Assembly (NCBI GenBank): GCA_036513895.1
Contig: DATBYF010000072.1
Location: forward strand, 18,075-82,074
Direction of reading: 5' to 3'
Source of the DNA: Palsa-147 sp036513895
GTDB taxonomy: Bacteria > Acidobacteriota > Terriglobia > Acidiferrales > UBA7541
DNA: 64,000 nt
Part shown: piece by piece, positions 35,346-44,430 of the stretch
How positions within the stretch are numbered: position 1 is the stretch's first letter
How the letters are laid out: each line of letters begins with the position of its first letter
Notes under the pieces: model-generated
Database searches by the model: none
Seen by the model: only the letters and a program-made list of their open reading frames with translations
Told to the model about the DNA's origin: nothing
Translations under genes and position numbers: made by a program

Positions 35346-36227
35346 TTACGGCTTGGCTGCCGGCTGTGACGCCGCTTGCTGCTTCATTTGATCTGCGCGC
35401 TGTTTGCAGCGTGATTGCAGGGGACCCGACGTCGCGGCACACTTGCTATAAGTATCGGCAGCCTCTCCAAATCGCTTGAGTTGCTGCAGATCGATACCCA
35501 TTACGTAAAGGTTGGTCGGATCGACGTCCGAGCCGGCCCCCGGCGTCTTGAATTCCGCTAACGATTCCTCGAATTTCCCTTCGCGGAAGTACACAAGACC
35601 GAGGCCGCTGTGAGCTTCTTCGGCCGCCGCTGCTTTCGCTTTCGCAAAGTCATCGTCGGTTATGGTCGCGGGCTTCGGCATCGTCGGTAACAGCTCGAGA
35701 GCGTGCTTGAGCTCTTGTTCTGCCTTCTGGAGCTTGCGTTCCGCATCCATATCGTTCGGATCCGAGAAGTGTGGCGCGACAAATCCCAATTGAACGAGAA
35801 CAGACACGTCGTCAGGGTTAATCGCTAGCGCCTTTTCGCCCGCGGCATTCATCTTCGGAATGTCCTGCTTCGTGGCGTAGGCCTGAGTGAGCTTGGCGTA
35901 TACCGATTCGTCGTACTTGCTCTCCGGGTATTTTTGAACGAAATCTTCACCGAGCTTGATTTGATTGGCCGTATCGTCGGCTTTTAGAGCGTTGAAGGCT
36001 TTGTAATCGGCCTCTTCCTGCGGATTCACTTTCGGAGCTTCCGCTGGCGGCGTCTGAGTTCCATTCGGTGCAGGTTTTTGCTGATTAGTTTGCTGTTGAG
36101 CTGGCGGCTGTTGAGCTGGCGGTGGCTGTTGACCCGGACTCTGCGCTCGTGCGGCGCTCGCCCCGATCAGACCAAGCATCAGCGCGCAGAACGAGATGCC
36201 TACCCCTGAGAATATATTCCTCATCAT
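35346..36227 (-). CDS. Secreted tetratricopeptide-repeat protein
   Basis: About 293 residues. A signal peptide (FCALMLGLIGASAARAQ) is followed by a Pro/Gln-rich linker of about 35 residues (repeats of QQPPAQQ type) and then several TPR-like helix pairs, for example PESKYDESVYAKLTQAYA and AAEEAHSGLGLVYFREGKFE. The Pro/Gln linker is low complexity. Function is unknown; TPR proteins bind partners. It follows another secreted protein gene by 62 bp and precedes rnc by 18 bp, so it is probably co-transcribed with rnc-lepB. Confidence 0.8.
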   Translation of the reverse strand: MMRNIFSGVGISFCALMLGLIGASAARAQSPGQQPPPAQQPPAQQQTNQQKPAPNGTQTPPAEAPKVNPQEEADYKAFNALKADDTANQIKLGEDFVQKYPESKYDESVYAKLTQAYATKQDIPKMNAAGEKALAINPDDVSVLVQLGFVAPHFSDPNDMDAERKLQKAEQELKHALELLPTMPKPATITDDDFAKAKAAAAEEAHSGLGLVYFREGKFEESLAEFKTPGAGSDVDPTNLYVMGIDLQQLKRFGEAADTYSKCAATSGPLQSRCKQRADQMKQQAASQPAAKP

Positions 36228-36289
36228 GTCCCCTTCCCCTTTGAGTCTGTGCAGATTTCCCGCCTTGAAATAATTTAACGTTATGCCTG

Positions 36290-37840
36290 CTACTGTTTAT
36301 CGCTGGCAGATCCTTTCGCGCCGCCGGATGGATTATATGGCGCGGACTGCCCTCGCTGAGCGGCCACTCGCGCCCCTTCGGGCGCCCCCGGTACTGCCAG
36401 CGCTGCATCGTACTCCGTTAATGCCAAATCTCGGTCTCCTTGTAGATCGTGAATTCGCCCCAAGTATACGTGCGCCCACGCCAAGGACGCCGGATCAGCG
36501 GGCAAAGCGCCCGGCGCAGACGCGTCTGCAACAATTTCTTCGAAAAGCCTTTGAGCTTGCGCCGCCCGTCCCTGCAGCACGCAGGCCATCGCGAGACCGT
36601 ACTTTGCGCGCGGCAGGCCCGGATGCTTTTCTAGTATGCCTTCGAATATTGATTGCGCCGCGGGCCCATTTTGCGCCGCAATCTTCTGATCGCCTACAGC
36701 AAGTTCTTTTTCCAAATCCGATTGCGCCGTGGCATCCGGTGATTTCTGCGGCTCGGGCTTCGCGGGCTGCGCGGTCGCGAATTTTATGCTCTTGAGCCGG
36801 TCCGTTTCCTCGTCAACGTCAATCCCCTTGACGAGGTCGGGGAAATAATAGTGCATCGCCGGCCCTTGTTTTTCGAATATTTTCAGTTGATTCACGATTG
36901 GCCGAACCAGGATTAGGCCGTCGCGGTCATCCTCTACGAGAGCGGCTTCGAGTTCAGGCGGCGGCAGCTTGCGCAGCCGCAGCTCGATAGCCTTTACGAC
37001 GCACTCGTCGAACAGCCCGAAAAATTCTTCGCGATACTCCACTGGTAGAAGCGGCGCTTTGTTAGCGATATCGAGAAGTGCTCGCTTCTTGTCAATTTCC
37101 TTCCGTGCTGATAGGGCCATGGGGTCAATTAGAAAATAAAGATAAGCATGTCTAATAGCGTCAATGGGGATTTGTGATCCGGAGCCGACAACGATCGAGT
37201 AGTGCAGGCCATAGATACGAAAATTTGTGCGGCTACCGACGAACGGCTCAACGTATACGGTAAACGTTCGAGCACTCGCGGGGCGCATCAACTCGCGCAA
37301 ATAACCGGCTGTCACAAATAATTCACGTCGAACGGCGGGTTCATATCGTTCCACTTCTTGATCAGATTCTTTCGAAACCCGCAGCCACTCGCTGTTGAGA
37401 TGAGCTTCCCGATAAAAATTTGAGAGGATTTCGTCGAAGCCCTCGAGAGTCAGCACATCCGGAGGCAGAATTTCATGCTCAAATTGATAAGGAAATTGCG
37501 GGGGCGGGCCTACAACGAGAGCAAACGATACGTAGCGGGAGAGCATCTCCGCCGGGTCCTTCAGCGCGTGATCGTGGTAAAACTTCCGCAATGCCTCGGT
37601 TGCGGGACCTTCCTGCTGCGCGAGCCTTTGTTGAAGCGCCGCTCGTTCAGGAAATTGGTTCACAGCGCTGGAGTTTTCGCCGAACCCCGAGGCTTCCAAC
37701 GCGCACATCACGGAAAATAATTGCTGGCTGCTTTCGACCGAAATGCCGATATCAGTAATGCCTTGGGGAGAAGCCGTCACTGCAAAGAACGAGAGACAAA
37801 TAGTCAGGGCCGCCGCAGCGATCGTAAAACATAACTTCAT
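36290..37840 (-). CDS. Secreted protein with C-terminal TPR region, function unknown
   Basis: About 516 residues. A signal peptide (FTIAAAALTICLSFFAVTAS) leads a large N-terminal domain of about 330 residues that I do not recognise. It contains IRHAYLYFLIDPMAL, a block in a position where some secreted metalloproteases have a HExxH helix, but no such motif is present. A linker (PAKPEPQKSPDATAQ) precedes a TPR-like region (AQSIFEGILEKHPGLPRAKYGLAMA and LAWAHVYLGRIHDLQGDRD). It heads the minus-strand set down to the AsmA-like gene. Confidence 0.75.
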   Translation of the reverse strand: MKLCFTIAAAALTICLSFFAVTASPQGITDIGISVESSQQLFSVMCALEASGFGENSSAVNQFPERAALQQRLAQQEGPATEALRKFYHDHALKDPAEMLSRYVSFALVVGPPPQFPYQFEHEILPPDVLTLEGFDEILSNFYREAHLNSEWLRVSKESDQEVERYEPAVRRELFVTAGYLRELMRPASARTFTVYVEPFVGSRTNFRIYGLHYSIVVGSGSQIPIDAIRHAYLYFLIDPMALSARKEIDKKRALLDIANKAPLLPVEYREEFFGLFDECVVKAIELRLRKLPPPELEAALVEDDRDGLILVRPIVNQLKIFEKQGPAMHYYFPDLVKGIDVDEETDRLKSIKFATAQPAKPEPQKSPDATAQSDLEKELAVGDQKIAAQNGPAAQSIFEGILEKHPGLPRAKYGLAMACVLQGRAAQAQRLFEEIVADASAPGALPADPASLAWAHVYLGRIHDLQGDRDLALTEYDAALAVPGAPEGARVAAQRGQSAPYNPSGGAKGSASDKQ

Positions 37841-38038
37841 TTTCGCACGGCGGATTTGCCGGCTCCTTTTCGGCTGCTTCGTGCGAAAAGCTTACTCGAG
37901 GAATTCCTGAAGCGGCGCCGAGACCACGACCCAGAAGTTTCCGCCGAACCAGCCAATCAAACTCTATCGAGTGAGCACAACAGAGTCAAGGAACCACGAC
38001 TGTACGAGGATGAGCGTAGTGGATTCGCGTTGCCTGCT

Positions 38039-38728
38039 TCAGCCGCGAACCAAAACCCAATTCAATACTACGCGGCCGCCGGCGGTCGGCCGGCCAAAAC
38101 TCAACTGAGGACTGAAGCGCGAGAAGAGCAAAAGCTGATCTAATTGACGCCGAACGTCCGGATCGCTCGGACCGGCCAAGATGACATACGTAACCACCTG
38201 CCCTTGCTCGTTCAACGTGGCTTCGAGAATCAAGACGCCATCAACTCCGTGAGCTCCGACGTCCGTAATTCCGGTTACTGGGAACGGCGCCAGGCTTTCG
38301 AGACGCGCCGGCTGCATCAGGCTTGTCGGCAGATCATTCTGCACCACACCGACAGGGGCCCCGACGAGGATCCCTTGCACTGTGAACAGAAACGCGACCA
38401 TCGCTGTCAAAATCCCGCCAGTCGCAGGCAGGGCCATGGGCTCAAGAATATTCTGGAATACAAGCGTTGCGCGGCGCCACGCCCGCAGCGGCCAATTCGC
38501 ACGCGAGCTAGACCGTACGGCCGTCAACCGAATGCGTACAGCAAGATCTGCCGGAGGCGCAGCTGGCCGAACATGAGCGAGGCAAACGGCGAGGCGCCGA
38601 TAACGCTCCAGATGTTCGCGGCAACTCGAGCACGAACTCACATGTTCACGCACATAAATACGATCCGCAGGACGGATGGCTCCGTCGAGATATCCGGCAA
38701 GGAGGCGCTTTGCTGAACGACAATTCAT
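38039..38728 (-). CDS. Anti-sigma factor-like protein: zinc finger, membrane helix and a TonB-like C-terminus
   Basis: About 229 residues. The N-terminus is a zf-HC2 domain with HVSSCSSCREH, binding zinc and typically holding an ECF sigma factor. A membrane helix (LTAMVAFLFTVQGILVG) follows. The C-terminal 80 residues (GVLILEATLNEQGQVVTYVI, then RFSPQLSFGRP and VVLNWVLV) resemble the beta-strand pattern of a TonB C-terminal domain, so signals in the periplasm might reach the anti-sigma domain. This last point is inference from pattern. The start overlaps the stop of the ECF sigma gene (ATGA at 38725-38728), so the two are translated together. Confidence 0.88.
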   Translation of the reverse strand: MNCRSAKRLLAGYLDGAIRPADRIYVREHVSSCSSCREHLERYRRLAVCLAHVRPAAPPADLAVRIRLTAVRSSSRANWPLRAWRRATLVFQNILEPMALPATGGILTAMVAFLFTVQGILVGAPVGVVQNDLPTSLMQPARLESLAPFPVTGITDVGAHGVDGVLILEATLNEQGQVVTYVILAGPSDPDVRRQLDQLLLFSRFSPQLSFGRPTAGGRVVLNWVLVRG

Positions 38729-39561
38729 CGAGCACTTCCTTTTGCGCGTCGTACCGTAAACTCCGCCACCGATGAAACGCTCGGGGCAGTCGCAGGATTC
38801 GGGGTCGAGATCATCCGCGGCCGGCTGTCACTCGCGCTTCCATGCTCATGCGCCGGTCGCACATCTCGCGGACGCGCCTCACGTTCTCCGCGCAGCAGCG
38901 GATCGAGCAGCTCACGCAACGCGCGACGGCCTCGGAGAATTCGCGACTTCACAGTTCCTACCGATACTTCGAGGATCTCGGCGACCTCTTCGTACGATAG
39001 CCCCTCGAGGTCGCGCAGAATCACTGCGCTACGAAAGACGTCTGGCACAGACTGCAACGCGCGCCGTACTGCCAGCTGTGCCTCGTGCGTCGCGAGCTTC
39101 TCGAACGGCGTGGCATCCAAATCTTCGAGCTCAAGCGCTGATGCCGTCCCGTTCGAGTCATCGTCAATCGAAACTTGATGACTATGGTGCCGCCAGCACC
39201 AACGCCGGTGGTTCAAGGCTTGGCGAACCGATATGCGGTACAGCCATGTTTTGAGCGAACTTCCGCGCCGGAAACCGCCAATTCCGCGAAAGACGCGGAG
39301 GAAGACTTCCTGCGTCACGTCGGCGGCGTCAGCTGCGTCGTAGAGGATTCCGTATACCAGGTTATAGACTGGAGCGTGGTAGTAAGTAACAAGCCATTCA
39401 AACGCGGCGTCGGAGCCAGCCTGCAGTTCGGTGACAAGCTCCGCTTCGTCACGACCCCACGATAAACTTTGCGCGAGCTCGGACATGACTTGCGCCTCTG
39501 GAAGTGCCGGCTGGAGGCCATTCACCCGGACGTGAGTGTCTCCATAAATATTGGACACCAA
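38725..39561 (-). CDS. ECF-type RNA polymerase sigma factor
   Basis: Directs RNA polymerase to stress or envelope genes. Region 2 (AAFEWLVTYYHAPVYNLVYG and DVTQEVFLRVFRGI) and region 4 (GLSYEEVAEILEVSVGTVKS) are clear. The C-terminal tail after the HTH is about 60 residues of low-complexity Arg/Ser/Pro sequence. The frame opens with TTG 39561 (or GTG 39558); an ATG at 39486 (MSELAQSL) is an alternative that still keeps region 2. A TATAAT on the minus strand lies at plus 39581-39586, just above. The overlapping downstream gene encodes its probable anti-sigma factor. Confidence 0.93.
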   Translation of the reverse strand: MVSNIYGDTHVRVNGLQPALPEAQVMSELAQSLSWGRDEAELVTELQAGSDAAFEWLVTYYHAPVYNLVYGILYDAADAADVTQEVFLRVFRGIGGFRRGSSLKTWLYRISVRQALNHRRWCWRHHSHQVSIDDDSNGTASALELEDLDATPFEKLATHEAQLAVRRALQSVPDVFRSAVILRDLEGLSYEEVAEILEVSVGTVKSRILRGRRALRELLDPLLRGEREARPRDVRPAHEHGSASDSRPRMISTPNPATAPSVSSVAEFTVRRAKGSAR

Positions 39562-39878
39562 CTAGCCTCTCGTAGTTCCAATTATAGCAGCAGTGGCTCC
39601 CGAGAGGCTGCCGGAAGGGCGCTTCGCCTAAGCTCTTCCGGTTCAAAGAGTTGCGGGCATGTCGCCGATCTCTAGACCTACACATAGACGGACCAAATTC
39701 CTCGGACCACGTTCCCAATGATGATTAACGCATCGCAAACGTTGTACGCGCGGCAGCGGATTCCTTGCGCGCCAGAGTTAGCTCGATTAGGATTGCCGCG
39801 CGATATTGCACACGATAGCTCTCGTCGTGAGCGGATCTCACTAAACCGGCGAATGGCGCGGTCTAGGGCAAAACGACT
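39562..39878. other. Divergent intergenic region upstream of the ECF sigma gene and the M24 peptidase gene
   Basis: A 317-bp stretch without a gene. It contains a minus-strand TATAAT (plus 39581-39586) and an inverted repeat AGCCTCTCG/CGAGAGGCT (39564-39572 and 39601-39609) that encloses it, a possible operator. I see no good -35 box on either strand and no structured RNA gene. Confidence 0.5.
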
Positions 39879-41201
39879 TTGGAGCACACTTTGCGGATAT
39901 TACGACGCGATATATTGAAGTCCGGCGCGACGATCTTGGCTGCAGGCTCGGCATTGCCCGTTGGGGTTACCGCTGAATTGGGCCGCGGAGCACCAAATTT
40001 CCCCGAGCCGCAAGACACCGCCCTGCCTCCGGCTTTTGGTGTACTCAAGCCAATCCGCGATCACGTCAAACCTATCACTTCCAACGAGCGTAAGGCTCGC
40101 GTTGCGCGCGCGCAGGAGTTGATGACAAACGCTAAACCGCAATTCTCAGCGCTCTTCATCACGCCGGGAACCGCGCTGTTTTATTTCACTGGGATTCGCT
40201 GGTGGCCAAGCGAGCGCATGCTTGCTCTGCTAATTCCGCGCAGCGGCGAATCAGTCCTCATTTCGCCTGCGTTTGAAGAAGGGCGCGTTCGCGAGCTCCT
40301 GCCGTCGCCCGCTGAAATTCGGACATGGCAAGAGGATGAAAGTCCGTATCGCACAGCTGCGCAGTGGCTTTCGGATCATCAATTGCATACCGGCCGGATC
40401 GGCGTCGAAGAGACTACGCGTTTTATGTTTTTTGACGGCTTGCGAAAAGCGAATCGGGCTTCGGAATTCGTCAGCGGCGATCCAATAACAATCGGTTGTC
40501 GCGCCCGCAAAAGCGAGCACGAACTCGCTCTGATGCGACTCGCGTGTGCTGCCACATTTGATGTTTATAAAGCGACGTTTGCATCGTTGCACGAGGGGGT
40601 AACGCAAGAAACGGTCGCTGAGTGGGTCTCAAAGGGATACAACAAAATGGGATTGGAAGGCGAGGCAGATGTGCTATTTGGCTCGGCTTCTTCGTTCCCA
40701 CATGGATCGCGCGAAGAGCACCCGCTGCGCGAAGGCGATTCCGTATTGCTCGACGACGGCACAACGGTCGAAGGCTATCAATCTGACGTCACGCGCATCA
40801 CGGTTCTCGGCAAGCCATCCGATAAATTGCAGCGCGCATTCGAAATCGTGCGCAAAGCCCAGGATGCAGCGCTCGCCGCCGCGGTCACCGGAAAGCCGTG
40901 CGGTTCGGTGGACGATGCCGCCCGGCGAGTGATTACCGCTGCAGGATTTGGCCCCGGCTACAAATATTTCGCCCACCGCCTCGGTCACGGAATCGGTCTC
41001 GACATGCACGAGCAACCCTATCTTGTCCGTGGAAACCAAACGATACTCGCAGCCGGGATGACGTTTTCAAATGAGCCGGGAATTTACGTTGTCGGAGATT
41101 ACGGCGTGCGCTGCGAAGATGACATGGTGATCTCTGCCGACGGCGCCGCGCAGTTGCTGACCCCAGGCTTTCAACCGTCGCTCGAACTCCCGATCGAGTA
41201 G
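39879..41201 (+). CDS. Tat-exported M24-family metallopeptidase (Xaa-Pro aminopeptidase type)
   Basis: About 440 residues. The N-terminus LRRDILKSGATILAAGS is a twin-arginine signal, so the enzyme is exported folded. A creatinase-like N-terminal domain precedes the pita-bread fold, whose metal ligands are visible: Asp in LLDDGTTVEGYQSDVTR (both Asp), His in RLGHGIGLDMHEQP, Glu in SNEPGIYV and Glu in CEDDMVI. It should remove N-terminal residues before Pro from peptides in the periplasm. The start is TTG 39879; no strong ribosome binding site is visible. Confidence 0.92.
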   Translation: MEHTLRILRRDILKSGATILAAGSALPVGVTAELGRGAPNFPEPQDTALPPAFGVLKPIRDHVKPITSNERKARVARAQELMTNAKPQFSALFITPGTALFYFTGIRWWPSERMLALLIPRSGESVLISPAFEEGRVRELLPSPAEIRTWQEDESPYRTAAQWLSDHQLHTGRIGVEETTRFMFFDGLRKANRASEFVSGDPITIGCRARKSEHELALMRLACAATFDVYKATFASLHEGVTQETVAEWVSKGYNKMGLEGEADVLFGSASSFPHGSREEHPLREGDSVLLDDGTTVEGYQSDVTRITVLGKPSDKLQRAFEIVRKAQDAALAAAVTGKPCGSVDDAARRVITAAGFGPGYKYFAHRLGHGIGLDMHEQPYLVRGNQTILAAGMTFSNEPGIYVVGDYGVRCEDDMVISADGAAQLLTPGFQPSLELPIE

Positions 41202-41210
41202 CGCGGCGTG

Positions 41211-42188
41211 CTACAGAGTCCTTTTGGCAACGCAATATTCGACAATCCGCGCTTCGACCCAGAATCTCTCGTCGCCCGATTCGCGCGAAATGAACCCGCC
41301 ATGGCCGCCGTACTGCGGTGTGACAATCGTGATATGGCGATTGGAAGTGAGAGTCACGTCGCGTAGCGTTTGAATCGGCACGATCGGATCATCCTGCGCG
41401 GAAATGATGATTGTGGGAACGCGAATCGCGTCCGCAACTCGCAGCGCGCTAGCCCGATAATAATAATCATCGGCGTCGCGATACCCGCAAAACTTCGCGG
41501 TGATCGCATCGTCAAATTCACGCACGGTCCGAACGCCGTCGAGGCCATTCAACGGATACCGCTCCGGAAACAGGCCGGCCTTAAATCGCGTGTGCTTCTT
41601 CAAGGAACGAACGAAGTGGCGCTGATAAATAATATTCTGGCGCTCGTTGAGTGCGTCCGCGCAAGCCGCGAGGTTGGCCGCCGGGCACACGGCAATTACT
41701 CCGCGCAACTCTGGCGGAGCGCTATCCGCCATCTCGCCCGCCATTTTCAAAACCAAATTGCCGCCCATCGAAAAGCCCACTACGAAAATCTCCGGCAGCT
41801 TGTCTTGCGCGATCAGTTCAGCCACGATGGCGCGCATATCATTGCTCAGCCCAGAGTTATACAGACTGGGCGTCAAATGATCCGTCCCACCGCAATTGCG
41901 CTGATTCACGCGAATGACATTAAATCCTTCACGAAATGCCTTCTCCGCGATGCCGCGCATGTAGCCGGACTCGCTCGAGCCTTCGAGTCCATGAAGTAAG
42001 GCAATCGTAGAATGCCGGCGCGGCTCAGTCTGCCAATGGCACTTCGCGAGAACACGTGTGCCCGGTTCCGTTTCAAATTCGCGCGGCTCCGCGGCAGGCA
42101 GAAATGGAAAGCTACGCCTCCAGAAAGCGCCAGCCATCGTCATCAGGTGCGGATTTCGAAGCAGGAACGCAGGTTGAAACTCTTTCAC
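41211..42188 (-). CDS. YheT-like alpha/beta hydrolase
   Basis: About 325 residues of the YheT family of alpha/beta-hydrolases. The oxyanion block IALLHGLEGSSESGYMRGIA is typical of YheT. The nucleophile is Ser in VVGFSMGGNLVLK, Asp in SAQDDPIVP and His in YGGHGGFI, so the triad is complete. Conserved NQRNCGGTDHLTP is another YheT mark. The natural substrate is unknown; esterase activity is likely. It is divergent from guaB and converges with the M24 peptidase gene. Confidence 0.92.
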   Translation of the reverse strand: MKEFQPAFLLRNPHLMTMAGAFWRRSFPFLPAAEPREFETEPGTRVLAKCHWQTEPRRHSTIALLHGLEGSSESGYMRGIAEKAFREGFNVIRVNQRNCGGTDHLTPSLYNSGLSNDMRAIVAELIAQDKLPEIFVVGFSMGGNLVLKMAGEMADSAPPELRGVIAVCPAANLAACADALNERQNIIYQRHFVRSLKKHTRFKAGLFPERYPLNGLDGVRTVREFDDAITAKFCGYRDADDYYYRASALRVADAIRVPTIIISAQDDPIVPIQTLRDVTLTSNRHITIVTPQYGGHGGFISRESGDERFWVEARIVEYCVAKRTL

Positions 42189-42321
42189 ACTTAAAAATTT
42201 ACGCTACCGGCATGATTGGCGCAACCGAACTCCCGAGCATTGGCTTGCTTTCCGCTTAGCGTGCCCGTAAAATGGTTTGTTACACGATGAAGATTTGCAG
42301 CAACATTTTATTATTCTAACG

Positions 42322-42346
42322 GCCCAGCCCTCGCGGCTGGGCTTTT
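42322..42346 (+). promoter_or_regulatory. Terminator-like hairpin in the guaB leader region
   Basis: GCCCAGCC (42322-42329) pairs with GGCTGGGC (42335-42342) and is followed by TTTT. It stands about 80 bp upstream of the guaB start in a divergent spacer, where no gene ends on the plus strand, so it may be an attenuator rather than an ordinary terminator. Confidence 0.5.
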
Positions 42347-42356
42347 GCGTTTCTGG

Positions 42357-42413
42357 GGTCAAAAGTCCCGCATTTCCGGGCCAAAAGCCTCACGGGGTCG
42401 AAAGCCTCACAAA
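42357..42413 (+). repeat. Three imperfect direct repeats (GGGTCAAAAG type) before guaB
   Basis: GGGTCAAAAGTCCCG, GGGCCAAAAGCCTCACG and GGGTCGAAAGCCTCAC follow one another between the hairpin and the guaB ribosome binding site. They may be a slippage product or part of a leader RNA structure. Confidence 0.5.
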
Positions 42414-42425
42414 GACGAGGAGACG

Positions 42426-43886
42426 ATGATAGACGGAGCCATTCCGGAAGGTTTGACGTTCGATGATGTCCTGCTGCTGCCCGGAAAATCCTCGGTGCTT
42501 CCGGCGCAGGTGGACACGCGCACGTGCCTCTCGCGAAAAATTGCGCTAAATATTCCCGTGGTGGCCGCCGCGATGGACACAGTGACGGGCTCGCGCCTGG
42601 CAATTGCGATTGCGCGGCAGGGCGGCCTCGGATTCGTGCACCGCAACATGCCCGTCGAGCGCCAAATCGAGGAAGTGGACAAGGTGAAGCGGTCTGAGAG
42701 CGGCATGATTGTCGACCCCGTGACAATTTCGCCCGAGCTATCCGTAAGGCAAGCGCTCGACATCATGACCAAGTACCGCGTCTCGGGCCTTCCCGTCACT
42801 CGCGGGTCGCGCCTCGTGGGCATTCTCACCAATCGAGATCTGCGATTCGAGCGCAATCTCGACCAGCCTGTCAGTGCCGTGATGACGAAAGATAACCTCG
42901 TAACCGTTGCCGTCGGAACGACGCTCGATGAAGCGGAACGCCTTCTTCAGCGGCATCGCATCGAAAAACTTCTCGTCGTGGACAACGACTACAATCTCAA
43001 GGGCCTCATCACGGTCAAAGACATTCAGAAGAAGCTCGAGTATCCGATTGCGGCGAAGGACGATCAGGGCCGGCTTCGCGTTGGTGCGGCGGTGGGCTCA
43101 ACAGGAGACTATCTCGAACGCGCCGTAGAGCTTGCCAAGGTAAAGGTGGATGTGCTGGCGATAGATAGCGCGCACGGGCACTCCACGCGCGTAATGGATG
43201 CGGTGCGGGAACTGAAGCGGCGGCTTCCCGACGTGCAACTCGTCGCTGGAAACGTCGCAACGGCCGAGGGCGCGCGGGACTTGATTTCCCTGGGGATTGA
43301 CGGGCTGAAGGTTGGAATCGGACCGGGCTCGATCTGCACCACGCGCGTCGTCACCGGCGCAGGCGTCCCTCAGATTACTGCGATCGCCGACGCCGCTCGT
43401 GCCGCGAAAGACGCGGGAGTGCCGATCATCGCAGACGGCGGCGTGAAGTTTTCGGGCGACATCACGAAGGCAATCGCGGCCGGTGCCTCAGTCGTAATGA
43501 TTGGCGGGCTGTTCGCCGGCACCGAGGAATCACCGGGCGAAACGATTCTCTATCAGGGCCGCACCTACAAGTCCTATCGAGGCATGGGCTCGCTCGCGGC
43601 GATGGAAGGCGGTTCCGCCGATCGCTACTCGCAGGAGGCCGCTGAGCGGGGCAAGTCCGTGCCGGAAGGCATCGAGGGACAGGTCCCATACAAAGGACCG
43701 TTGTCGGGTCTAGTTGACCAACTCGTTGGCGGGTTGCGCAGCGGCATGGGGTATTGCGGTGTCGCGAACCTCAAGGAACTGCAGGAGCGCGGCCACTTTG
43801 TGCGCATCACATCGGCTGGCCTGCGCGAAAGCCACGTCCACGACGTCATCATCACCCGCGAAGCACCGAATTACCGGCTGGAATAG
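42426..43886 (+). CDS. guaB: Inosine-5'-monophosphate dehydrogenase
   Basis: Oxidises IMP to XMP, the rate-limiting step of GMP synthesis. About 486 residues: a TIM barrel interrupted by a pair of CBS domains at about residues 95-210 (VRQALDIMTKYRVSGLPV and AERLLQRHRIEKLLVVD). The catalytic loop GIGPGSICTTRVVTGAGVP carries the active-site Cys and the flap has YRGMGSLAAM. The ATG at 42426 (MIDGAIPEGLTFDDVLLLP) is the family start, preceded by GACGAGGAG; a longer frame upstream is non-coding leader. Confidence 0.98.
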   Translation: MIDGAIPEGLTFDDVLLLPGKSSVLPAQVDTRTCLSRKIALNIPVVAAAMDTVTGSRLAIAIARQGGLGFVHRNMPVERQIEEVDKVKRSESGMIVDPVTISPELSVRQALDIMTKYRVSGLPVTRGSRLVGILTNRDLRFERNLDQPVSAVMTKDNLVTVAVGTTLDEAERLLQRHRIEKLLVVDNDYNLKGLITVKDIQKKLEYPIAAKDDQGRLRVGAAVGSTGDYLERAVELAKVKVDVLAIDSAHGHSTRVMDAVRELKRRLPDVQLVAGNVATAEGARDLISLGIDGLKVGIGPGSICTTRVVTGAGVPQITAIADAARAAKDAGVPIIADGGVKFSGDITKAIAAGASVVMIGGLFAGTEESPGETILYQGRTYKSYRGMGSLAAMEGGSADRYSQEAAERGKSVPEGIEGQVPYKGPLSGLVDQLVGGLRSGMGYCGVANLKELQERGHFVRITSAGLRESHVHDVIITREAPNYRLE

Positions 43887-43956
43887 TGGAATACCGATTC
43901 GAAAATCTTGCGCGCTTGAGCCACGCATGCGCAGTCGCGCGGGCGGATATTCTCTG

Positions 43957-44430
43957 ATGTCTCCGCTCCGCCGTTGGGCACCAGTTGTCATCTGGGCAGC
44001 AGTCATTTTTACGTTCTCAACGAGCTGGTTCACGTCTGACAATACCGAAGCAATCGCCGGGCCATTTCTGCATTGGATCTTTCCGAGTCTGACGCCCGAC
44101 GCCATCGGTTTCATTCATCACATCATCCGAAAGTGCGGGCACCTGACCGAATATTTTATTTTGGGCTTGCTGGTGCTCCGCGCGATTCGAGCCGGCCGGC
44201 CGGGCATGCGTCTCGCGTGGGCGCTCGCGGCCATCGGTATCGTGGCGGCATACGCTTCTTCCGATGAGTACCACCAGTCGTTCGTACCTGGGCGCGGCGC
44301 TTCCATTTACGATGTAATGTTGGACACTACCGGCGGCGCGCTTTCTCAAATTGCCGCTGCGCTCTTCGCTCTCCGCCGTCGCCACAGCGAGCACCAGGAT
44401 TCGAATGAACAAATTGAGGAGGAGCAATGA
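43957..44430 (+). CDS. VanZ-family membrane protein
   Basis: About 157 residues with three to four helices (WAPVVIWAAVIFTFSTSWF, LTEYFILGLLVLRAI, ALAAIGIVAAYASSDEYHQS). The signature ASSDEYHQSFVPGRGASIYDV is characteristic of VanZ-like proteins. VanZ confers low-level teicoplanin resistance in enterococci, but most homologues have no known role. The ATG at 43957 gives MSPLRRWAPVV; a longer frame starts inside guaB and is a shadow. The stop overlaps the start of the M61 peptidase gene (ATGA at 44427-44430). Confidence 0.88.
   Translation: MSPLRRWAPVVIWAAVIFTFSTSWFTSDNTEAIAGPFLHWIFPSLTPDAIGFIHHIIRKCGHLTEYFILGLLVLRAIRAGRPGMRLAWALAAIGIVAAYASSDEYHQSFVPGRGASIYDVMLDTTGGALSQIAAALFALRRRHSEHQDSNEQIEEEQ

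Noticed and set aside
36290..37840. Metalloprotease assignment for the secreted protein
   Set aside because: The helix IRHAYLYFLIDP occupies a suggestive position, but no HExxH or other zinc motif is present.
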